From JAVBNW01 sp031551255 (GTDB lineage Bacteria; Bacillota; Clostridia; Christensenellales; UBA1750), in assembly GCA_031551255.1 (NCBI GenBank), contig JAVBNW010000044.1, positions 1 to 18,945 on the forward strand: 18,945 nucleotides of DNA. The letters run 5' to 3'. Each line of letters opens with the position of its first letter. Positions within the stretch are counted from its first letter, which is position 1. The position numbers were made by a program, and so were the translations under genes. The notes under the pieces are model-generated. The model had not been told where the DNA came from. It saw nothing but the letters and a program-made list of their open reading frames with translations, and ran no database searches. Shown one piece after another: positions 13,742 through 18,945 of this stretch.

Positions 13742-15028
13742 CTACTCTTTCAGCGCCGTCGCTCCGCTGCCCGCAAGGCGCTCGGTGATCTCTTGCCACA
13801 CATTCACGATCCTCGTGCGGCGTGAGCCCGTCAGCTGCGGGTAATCGGCCTCGCGGTACTTTCCGGCGGGAAGTACGTCGTACGTGGGTTTCCCGTCTTC
13901 CAGCCCCTTGAGTACCCATGTGGGCACATAGGAGGCTTCGAGAATTTGGCATAAGCCGGTGTCGAGGTCTTTTTCGATTTCAAAATCGAAGATCACGCCC
14001 GCATCGCGGGGCAATGTGCGTTGGTTCGAAATAAAATTGCCCATGCTGTAGGCGACGAACGTCCTGCGCGTGGAGCCGTCTTCCGCCTCGGTTTCCAGCC
14101 ACGCCGCAGGTTGAACGACGTGCGGATGCGAACCCAGCACGATATCCACGCCGGCGTCGGCAAGCTTCCCGGCCCATACGCGCTGGGATTCGCTCTCCTT
14201 CAGCTCGTACTCGTTGCCCCAATGCACCATTGCGAGCACGACATCGGCTCCCTGCTCGCGCGCGGCCTTCACGTCCGCCGCAAAGGTGTTGCCTTTCAAA
14301 TAGTGAACCGCGTATTGTACGTCGATGTTGCTGTTGGTATATTCGGCGTATGCCAGAACCGCAACCTTTACGCCGTTAACGTCGCACAGCAGAATTTCCT
14401 TCGATTTTCCTTCGTCGGAATACGCGCCCGCATAGGAGATCTCCCTTTTTTCAAGCGCGTCGATGGTGGCCTGAACGCCCTTCCAACCCTTGTCCAGGAT
14501 GTGATTGTTCGCAAGGGTGAGCACGTCAAAGCCCGCGTCGGTAAGCGCGTCGAGATAGCTCTCCGGCGACCGGAACGTAGGATAGCCTTCGTAAGGCGGC
14601 GCGCCTATGGTCGTCTCCAAGTTGCCGATCGTCAAATCGGCTGCGGCCAAAGACGGGGCGATCGCGGTAAAGAAGGGCGAAAAATCGTATACGCCGTCGC
14701 GCATCGCCGCCGAAAGATTCTCGTCGTGGTTCATCAAATCTCCCACGGCGCGGATGCGGACGCTCACTTTGCCAAGCGGCTCTGGCTCCGGCGTGGGCGT
14801 CGGAGGGGGTGTGGGGGTGGGGGCCGGAGTCGGCACAAGTGAAGGCTCCGCCGTGGCCCCATCCGAAGGCGTAGCCGAAAAGATGGCCACGGGTTCGGCC
14901 TCGGGCTCGTTCCCGCGCGAGGCGAGGAATACGACCCCAGAGCTTAACGCCGCAACGATCGTTATAAACGCGAACGACACGGCGAAAATCCTGCCCCAGC
15001 GCAGCCCCGTCTTGCTGTGTTTTGCCAA
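13742..15028 (-). CDS. CapA-family protein (poly-gamma-glutamate synthesis type, metallophosphatase fold), membrane-anchored
   Basis: A 428-residue protein. An N-terminal membrane anchor (about 13-35, FAVSFAFITIVAALSSGVVFL) is followed by a long Pro/Thr/Glu-rich linker (63-86) and then the CapA domain (about 88-350). Its calcineurin-like motifs are RAVGDLMNHDENL, LTIGNLETTIG, LTLANNHILDKG, VHWGNEY, VLGSHPHVVQP and YSMGNFISNQ. CapA/PgsA takes part in poly-gamma-glutamate capsule synthesis in bacilli, but no capB or capC neighbour is present, so this is more likely one of the many stand-alone paralogues of unknown envelope function. The start is a TTG at 15028 with GGAGGTGG 7 bases upstream. 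A promoter lies near 15118-15146, leaving a leader of about 85 nt. Confidence 0.88.
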   Translation of the reverse strand: MAKHSKTGLRWGRIFAVSFAFITIVAALSSGVVFLASRGNEPEAEPVAIFSATPSDGATAEPSLVPTPAPTPTPPPTPTPEPEPLGKVSVRIRAVGDLMNHDENLSAAMRDGVYDFSPFFTAIAPSLAAADLTIGNLETTIGAPPYEGYPTFRSPESYLDALTDAGFDVLTLANNHILDKGWKGVQATIDALEKREISYAGAYSDEGKSKEILLCDVNGVKVAVLAYAEYTNSNIDVQYAVHYLKGNTFAADVKAAREQGADVVLAMVHWGNEYELKESESQRVWAGKLADAGVDIVLGSHPHVVQPAAWLETEAEDGSTRRTFVAYSMGNFISNQRTLPRDAGVIFDFEIEKDLDTGLCQILEASYVPTWVLKGLEDGKPTYDVLPAGKYREADYPQLTGSRRTRIVNVWQEITERLAGSGATALKE

Positions 15029-15117
15029 CGGACCACCTCCGACTTATACCGGCCGCCCATTCCAATGCGGAAAATCTCTCACTTCAGTTGCGCGTTGCAA
15101 CGAGGGCAACACGAAGC

Positions 15118-15146
15118 AGTATACCACAATTTTCGACATGAATAAA
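15118..15146 (-). promoter_or_regulatory. Predicted promoter of the CapA-family gene
   Basis: On the minus strand TTTATT (15141-15146), 17 bp, TATACT (15118-15123). The -10 is strong and the -35 weak. Confidence 0.45.
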
Positions 15147-15186
15147 ACGAGCCGGCTTGGCAATTTGTGTGCTGCTAAGGGGGAAA

Positions 15187-15312
15187 ATGCCTATCTTGTG
15201 CGGTTTTTGGGAGATTAACCTATTAAATTTCTATGCTTTTAATATGCAGATACTCAGCAGGCTGCCGATGGGCATCGTGAGCGTCGATGAAAACAGCCGC
15301 CCGCGCCTTTAA
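15187..15312 (+). CDS. Possible 41-residue ORF ending in a terminator loop
   Basis: AAGGGGG (15177-15183) stands 3 bases before an ATG opening a 41-codon frame (start MPILCGFWEINLLNFYAF) whose TAA lies in the loop of the strong hairpin at 15291-15331. Spacing to the ribosome binding site is tighter than usual and no good plus-strand promoter is seen. The base composition is more AT-rich than in the neighbouring genes. Probably chance, but it is the only frame in this gap with a ribosome binding site. Confidence 0.18.
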   Translation: MPILCGFWEINLLNFYAFNMQILSRLPMGIVSVDENSRPRL

Positions 15313-15331
15313 AGAGCGCGGGCGGCTGTTT
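15291..15331 (-). terminator. Strong, possibly bidirectional terminator after the GerMN gene
   Basis: Perfect 16-bp arms at 15291-15306 and 15316-15331 around a 9-nt loop. Read on the minus strand it ends in GTTTTC; read on the plus strand in GTTTATTTG. It lies 43 bp beyond the GerMN lipoprotein stop codon and most likely ends that transcript. Confidence 0.85.
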
Positions 15332-15373
15332 ATTTGCCTATTTTGTTGGGAAGGCCCCGGTTCCCCTATGTTT

Positions 15374-16405
15374 TTACTCGTCTTCAAATACCGAGGTCAT
15401 GGATACATCCCCCGCCGCATTCACCGCAAGCGGCGCGGCCATGGTGGGCACGTCGATATCGAAAGCCTTGCCCTCCACCTGAATCTTAACTTCCTTTACT
15501 TCCGGGAATTGCGCACAGGTGAGCGCGAGCGCCTTCACCGCCGCCTTGCCGCCGTCGTCGGCATCCAGCACAGTCTTAAACTCCTTCGAGAGGTTGATCG
15601 TCACGATGCCGTTATTCTTGCGCACGGAGATCAGGCCCGTGCCCTTGGGGATCTGCGTCGCGAGCTCGGAGCCTTCCTTGGGCCCCTTGAGCACCTCGAG
15701 CACCGCGGTCTCGATATCCGCATTGGAGAACACCATGCGGGTTACCGGTACCATCGCGGGGGCGGTCTCGCTTTCGAAGTACAGCATAACGCTCTTGGCG
15801 CCGCTTACATCTATATCGCGGGAGACGCTCTCCAGGTTTAAGTCGTTGCGCGTCAGCGTTTGCTCAATCGGCGTGCCGTTGGGCAGCGCGGCGATCTTTT
15901 CGCCGTTGATGAGCAGCTGAACGCTCTTGACTGTGGGATACTCGGTAACCGCCTGCACGATCGCCGACACCATGTTGCTCTCGCTCAGCGCATCCGGGCA
16001 ATTTTTTGCTTCCTTGCTTAGGGATACCTTCGCAAGCCCGTCGGCCGTCACATCCACATCCACTGCCGTTCCCTCGGGAATGACGGTGTAGAGGCCCAAT
16101 CTTTGCGCGGCGAGCGTGTTTTCCTCGTTGGCAACCATCAGGCTCAGCGTCTGCTTCGCAACGCCCTCCTCCAGCGGCACAGTACGGCTCACCGGCACGA
16201 GATAGCCCGCGTCGTCTTGATAATAGACGACGGCGGTTCGCATGGCGGTGGGCTGATCCATATCGCCCAGCATTTCGTTCAGCTCGTCGACCGTGGGCAC
16301 ATGCTCTTGCGGAACATCCAGCTCCAGCGGGTCGTTGCTCTGGCACGCGGCCAGCATAAGCACCGCCGCAAGAAGTAATACCGCGGCCAGTATACGTTTC
16401 GTCAT
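15374..16405 (-). CDS. GerMN-domain lipoprotein (two tandem GerMN domains)
   Basis: A 343-residue predicted lipoprotein. The signal peptide MTKRILAAVLLLAAVLMLAAC has a clean lipobox (LAAC, Cys 21). Two GerMN domains follow. The first (about 55-165) has AVVYYQDDAGYLVPVSRTVP and ALSESNMVSAIVQAVTEYPTVKSVQLLINGEK. The second (about 205-320) has VMLYFESETAPAMVPVTRMV, GTGLISVRKNNGIVTINLSKEF and FPEVKEVKIQVEGK. The arrangement resembles Bacillus GerM, a lipoprotein of sporulation and germination, but GerMN domains also occur outside spore formers, so a role in spores is not shown. The ATG at 16405 has GGAGG 7 bases upstream; the open frame continues upstream without meaning. It is divergent from rqcH. 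Confidence 0.86.
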   Translation of the reverse strand: MTKRILAAVLLLAAVLMLAACQSNDPLELDVPQEHVPTVDELNEMLGDMDQPTAMRTAVVYYQDDAGYLVPVSRTVPLEEGVAKQTLSLMVANEENTLAAQRLGLYTVIPEGTAVDVDVTADGLAKVSLSKEAKNCPDALSESNMVSAIVQAVTEYPTVKSVQLLINGEKIAALPNGTPIEQTLTRNDLNLESVSRDIDVSGAKSVMLYFESETAPAMVPVTRMVFSNADIETAVLEVLKGPKEGSELATQIPKGTGLISVRKNNGIVTINLSKEFKTVLDADDGGKAAVKALALTCAQFPEVKEVKIQVEGKAFDIDVPTMAAPLAVNAAGDVSMTSVFEDE

Positions 16406-16509
16406 CGGAGACCCTCCCTCATGAAATCCTTTGCTTTTTAACACTATTCGGGGCTTGCCTCGGCTATGCACGTGCACGATAGAATTCCATGAGCTACAAG
16501 GAGAAATAT

Positions 16510-16611
16510 ATGCCGAAGGTATGCGGTGGGTACTTTCGCACATCCCGCGGCGATTCATCCGGTCATCTGGCGCAACTGCCCTTGTCATGCTATCATGGAT
16601 GGGTATTCTAG
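16510..16611 (+). CDS. Possible 33-residue leader ORF before rqcH
   Basis: AAGGAG (16498-16503) stands 6 bases before an ATG that opens a 33-codon frame (start MPKVCGGYFRTSRGDSSGHL), ending at a TAG 19 bp before the rqcH ATG. The ribosome binding site and spacing are as good as those of the real genes. The predicted rqcH promoter lies inside it, so it would need a second, upstream promoter. I do not recognise the peptide. Confidence 0.3.
   Translation: MPKVCGGYFRTSRGDSSGHLAQLPLSCYHGWVF
16582..16609 (+). promoter_or_regulatory. Predicted promoter of rqcH
   Basis: TTGTCA (16582-16587), 16-bp spacer, TATTCT (16604-16609). The start point would be near 16616, leaving almost no leader apart from the AAGGGGG ribosome binding site, so a promoter further upstream is also possible. 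Confidence 0.45.
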
Positions 16612-16630
16612 CCCTAAAGGGGGAATTTAC

Positions 16631-18364
16631 ATGCCGCTGGACGGCATCACGCTCGGCGCGGTCGCGCGCGAGCTTAACAGGGCGTTGACGGGCGGGCGGG
16701 TAGATCGCGTGCAGCAGCCCGAAGCCGACGAAATCCATATGACGATCCGCGCGGGCGGCGCAAACCACCGCCTGCTTCTCTCGTGCAGCGCCAACTTCGC
16801 GCGGGCGCATGTAAGCGCCTATGCAAAAAAGAGCCCTGATGTTCCGCCGATGTTTTGCACGATGCTGCGCAAGCACCTAAGCGGCTCAAGGGTTCTGGGG
16901 GTTTCGCAGATGCACTCCGACCGCGTAATTCACTTTCGCTTCGAAGGGCTTGACGAGCTTGGAGACGTTGCCGAGCGCGTGCTGATCGCCGAGATCATGG
17001 GGCGGCATTCGAACCTGATTCTCGTAGGAGACGGGCGCATTTTGTCTTGCGCGCGCAACATCACCGCAGATATCTCCCGCGTGCGCGAGGTGCTGCCGGG
17101 CCTTCCCTACCTCCCCCCGCCCGAGCAGGACAAGCTCGACCCCGCCTCTTGCTCCCCGGCGGAGCTGACCGCGCGGCTTTACGCGCTGCCGGGCGCTTTG
17201 CTCGCCAAGGCGCTGCTCTTAAGCGTCAAGGGTATTTCCACACAGGCCTCGCAGGAAATAGCCTACCGCATCGCGCTTAACGAGGACGCGCCGCTCGCGC
17301 GCCTGGATATCGCCGAAGCGGCCGAAAAGACGCTGACCTTTTTAAAAGCTCTACCCGGGGGCGAAAAACCGACGCTGTATGTGGATGCGGAGGGCCACCC
17401 CGCCGACGTCACGTCCTTCCCTTACCTTAGCCGGGATGCCGCGCGGCAGCTCGCCCGCAGATCCGTCAGCGAGGCGCTGGATGAGTTCTACCGCAAGCGG
17501 GACGACCTTGACAGGATCCGCCAGCGATCCGCATCGCTGCGCCAGCTGCTCAAAGCCGCGCTGGAGCGCTGCGAAAAGAAGCTGGCCATTCAGCTGGAGA
17601 CGAAGCAAAAGGCGGAATCCATGGAGCAGATGCGCATACGGGGCGACCTGATCATGGCGTCGATCCACCAGATTCCACGCGGAGCAGCCTCTGTACGCGT
17701 CACCGATTACTTCGACCCCGACCTTCAAGAAGTGGATGTGCCTCTCGACCCTTCGCTGCCCCCGATGGACAACGCGCAACGCTACTACAAGCAATACGGC
17801 AAGCTCAAGGCCGCCTCAAAGCTTGTGGAAGGGCAGATCGAGCAAAACCGCGCCGAAATCGCTTATTTGGAGGGGCAGCTTCACTACCTGGAAAATTGCT
17901 CGGGGCTGGAGGAGCTGGGCGAGATTCGCGACGAGCTAATTCGCGAAGGCTACCAGCGCGCCACCTCTATGGATAAGCGCAAAAAGGGCGCGCCGCCCGC
18001 GTCTGTTCCGCTGCGCTATCTTTCCAGCGAGGGGATCGAAATCTACATCGGCAAGAACAACGCGCAAAACGACCGGCTGACGCAGGATGCGGCCGGTAAT
18101 GACACCTGGATGCACGTCAAGGACGTACCGGGCTCCCACGTGATCGTCCGCGCGGAAAACCCGGGCAACGCGACGCTGAGCGAGGCCGCCAAGCTTGCGG
18201 CGCACCATTCCCGCGCGCAGCAATCCGGCCTGGTGCCGGTGGATATTACGCTGCGCAAATACGTGAAAAAGCCCTCCGGCGCAAAGCCGGGGTTTGTAAT
18301 CTACACCCACCAGCGCACCGTGTACGTAACCCCGGATCCAAACGCCGCGAAGCCCGCGCCGTGA
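16631..18364 (+). CDS. rqcH: Rqc2/RqcH-family ribosome quality control protein (NFACT; formerly fibronectin-binding protein FbpA)
   Basis: A 577-residue protein of normal length. RqcH binds stalled 50S subunits carrying peptidyl-tRNA and directs addition of C-terminal alanine tails that mark the nascent chain for degradation. The N-terminal NFACT-N domain carries the invariant Asp-Arg at residues 97-98 (HSDRVIHFRF), the same positions as the essential D97/R98 of Bacillus RqcH, and EIMGRHSNLILV. A helix-hairpin-helix-like middle part (LLAKALLLSVKGISTQAS) and coiled-coil segments (about 286-330 and 383-440) follow. The NFACT-R domain (about 465-565) has IYIGKNNAQNDRLT, DTWMHVKDVPGSHVIVR and KYVKKPSGAKPGFVIYTHQRT. 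The ATG at 16631 is chosen for its AAGGGGG site 7 bases upstream; the frame is open further upstream. It is alone on its strand. Confidence 0.95.
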   Translation: MPLDGITLGAVARELNRALTGGRVDRVQQPEADEIHMTIRAGGANHRLLLSCSANFARAHVSAYAKKSPDVPPMFCTMLRKHLSGSRVLGVSQMHSDRVIHFRFEGLDELGDVAERVLIAEIMGRHSNLILVGDGRILSCARNITADISRVREVLPGLPYLPPPEQDKLDPASCSPAELTARLYALPGALLAKALLLSVKGISTQASQEIAYRIALNEDAPLARLDIAEAAEKTLTFLKALPGGEKPTLYVDAEGHPADVTSFPYLSRDAARQLARRSVSEALDEFYRKRDDLDRIRQRSASLRQLLKAALERCEKKLAIQLETKQKAESMEQMRIRGDLIMASIHQIPRGAASVRVTDYFDPDLQEVDVPLDPSLPPMDNAQRYYKQYGKLKAASKLVEGQIEQNRAEIAYLEGQLHYLENCSGLEELGEIRDELIREGYQRATSMDKRKKGAPPASVPLRYLSSEGIEIYIGKNNAQNDRLTQDAAGNDTWMHVKDVPGSHVIVRAENPGNATLSEAAKLAAHHSRAQQSGLVPVDITLRKYVKKPSGAKPGFVIYTHQRTVYVTPDPNAAKPAP

Positions 18365-18366
18365 TG

Positions 18367-18383
18367 CGCGCCGTTGCGGCGCG
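18367..18383. repeat. Small GC hairpin after rqcH
   Basis: CGCGCCG (18367-18373) and CGGCGCG (18377-18383) form a perfect 7-bp stem with a 3-nt loop right after the rqcH stop. There is no T tract, so it may protect the mRNA end rather than terminate. Confidence 0.5.
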
Positions 18384-18411
18384 AAATGCAAGCCCTTGAA
18401 GTGGCAACTGC

Positions 18412-18456
18412 ATGCCGGATTGCTTGAATGCATTGAAAAATGAAGCGATCCGGCAT
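18412..18456. repeat. REP-like palindrome, copy 2
   Basis: ATGCCGGATTGCTT (18412-18425) and AAGCGATCCGGCAT (18443-18456) form 14-bp arms with one mismatch. The outer TGCATGCCGGAT and ATCCGGCATCGC strings are identical to those of 6516-6566, while the inner stem and loop differ. Confidence 0.75.
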
Positions 18457-18577
18457 CGCGCAAAACGCGCTTCGTAAAGACATATCCTTCTGAATCACCA
18501 TATCCTGCGTCATTTCCGGTCGGGTTTGCATGCTAGCAGGTATAAGCCTGCGCCGTACATTCTCGCAGTTCGCAAGT

Positions 18578-18766
18578 ACCCACGGCCAATCTCCTAAGGT
18601 CGATTGCCGCGGGCCGCTACTCCACCCCACCAAACCTTCGGTTTGTCGCAGGCCCCGGCTCTTTCCACGCGGGGCCCGACACCGAGAGCGTGCAGCGTAC
18701 ACAAACAGCGGAGGGGAGGGCCAGCGAGTGACCGGCGATAGCCGACCTTAGGAGGCTATCGCCGGC
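18578..18766 (+). ncRNA. Candidate structured RNA with complementary hairpin loops
   Basis: No gene fits here. Hairpin 1 (about 18580-18614) pairs CGG-x-CAATC with GATTG-CCG around the loop TCCTAAGGTC. Hairpin 2 pairs CCGGCGATAGCC (18732-18743) with GGCTATCGCCGG (18754-18765), a perfect 12 bp, around the loop GACCTTAGGA. The two 10-nt loops are exact reverse complements, so they could form a kissing interaction or a long-range 12-bp helix (18591-18602 with 18743-18754). Between them lie a CAAACCTTCGGTTTG hairpin and a GGCCCCG/CGGGGCC hairpin. Terminators follow on the plus strand, which suggests that strand is transcribed, but I find no convincing promoter. It matches no RNA family I can name. 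Confidence 0.45.
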
Positions 18767-18802
18767 ATTCACGAATTGAGAAAGGCTCCCCTAAGAAGGA
18801 AC

Positions 18803-18845
18803 GGCAACGCAAGATGTTTTCTACTTCTTGCATCGCCATTTTTCT
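18803..18845 (+). terminator. Predicted intrinsic terminator
   Basis: GGC-x3-GCAAG (18803-18813) pairs with CTTGC-x3-GCC (18827-18837), followed by ATTTTTCTTTG. The stem is interrupted by a 3x3 internal loop, so strength is moderate. Confidence 0.5.
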
Positions 18846-18871
18846 TTGTCGCCTTTGTCATCGGTCGGAAG

Positions 18872-18914
18872 TGGCGCCCCGGCGAATGGTGCGCGGGGGG
18901 CCAGGAGTTTTTTT
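18872..18914 (+). terminator. Predicted strong intrinsic terminator with an alternative pairing
   Basis: TGGC-x-CCCCG (18872-18881) pairs with CGGGG-x-GCCA (18894-18903), and seven Ts follow at 18908-18914. The 3' arm can instead pair with GCCCCCCGCG at 18928-18937 (perfect 10 bp with 18892-18901), which would undo the terminator. Confidence 0.65.
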
Positions 18915-18945
18915 GTAAGACCGAGCAGCCCCCCGCGGGATGTGT

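Noticed and set aside
18301..18702. 133-codon frame on the minus strand after rqcH
   Set aside because: It overlaps the rqcH end and the palindrome, is rich in Arg/Ser/Ala without any motif, and lacks a ribosome binding site.

Overview
The window looks like a chromosomal housekeeping segment of a GC-rich member of the Bacillota, most likely a gut-type Clostridia. The reasons are the gene families present (pyruvate phosphate dikinase, vitamin-B12-dependent ribonucleotide reductase NrdJ, RqcH, an ECF-type folate S component, a GerMN lipoprotein, a DtxR/MntR-type regulator), strong AGGAGG-type ribosome binding sites, frequent TTG/GTG starts and sigma-A style promoters with T-tailed hairpin terminators. 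The assignment below class level is a guess. I see no phage, integrase, transposase, CRISPR array, rRNA or tRNA.

Layout: 1-329 (-) is the 5' part of a dGTPase-like gene (dgt) running off the left edge. 737-1459 (+) recO and 1838-4486 (+) ppdK each have their own promoter, and ppdK has a clear terminator. 4411-5019 (-) is a lipoprotein gene whose 3' part is replaced by a dispersed hairpin repeat. 5104-5460 (-) is a small XRE repressor with a promoter/operator, and 5832-6251 (-) a DtxR-family regulator. 6800-9100 (-) is nrdJ, with a promoter overlapped by two NrdR-box-like sites 32 bp apart. 9281-10054 (-) is murI. 10469-12034 (-) is a B12-binding radical SAM protein, translationally coupled behind mutY at 12031-13044 (-). 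13136-13696 (+) is a FolT-like ECF S component. 13742-15028 (-) is a CapA-family protein, 15374-16405 (-) a double-GerMN lipoprotein and 16631-18364 (+) rqcH. The last 580 bases are non-coding but rich in RNA-like structure.

The genes form several short units rather than one pathway. Themes are DNA precursor supply and repair (dgt, nrdJ, recO, mutY), cell envelope (murI, capA, the two lipoproteins), central carbon metabolism (ppdK) and ribosome-associated quality control (rqcH). nrdJ needs adenosylcobalamin and the radical SAM protein carries a predicted cobalamin-binding domain, so two genes here depend on B12, but they are separate transcription units.

The most interesting material is between the genes: (i) a roughly 190-nt block at 18578-18766 with two hairpins whose 10-nt loops are perfectly complementary, followed by two intrinsic terminators; (ii) a 112-nt nested, almost fully paired hairpin at 10320-10431; (iii) an 80-bp dispersed repeat with a conserved hairpin in two copies, one of which appears to have destroyed the end of a lipoprotein gene; (iv) a REP-like ATGCCGGAT palindrome in two intergenic regions; (v) the NrdR-box pair at nrdJ. 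A DtxR-type regulator with unusual residues at metal-ligand positions is also worth a look. I found no clear multi-gene novel system.
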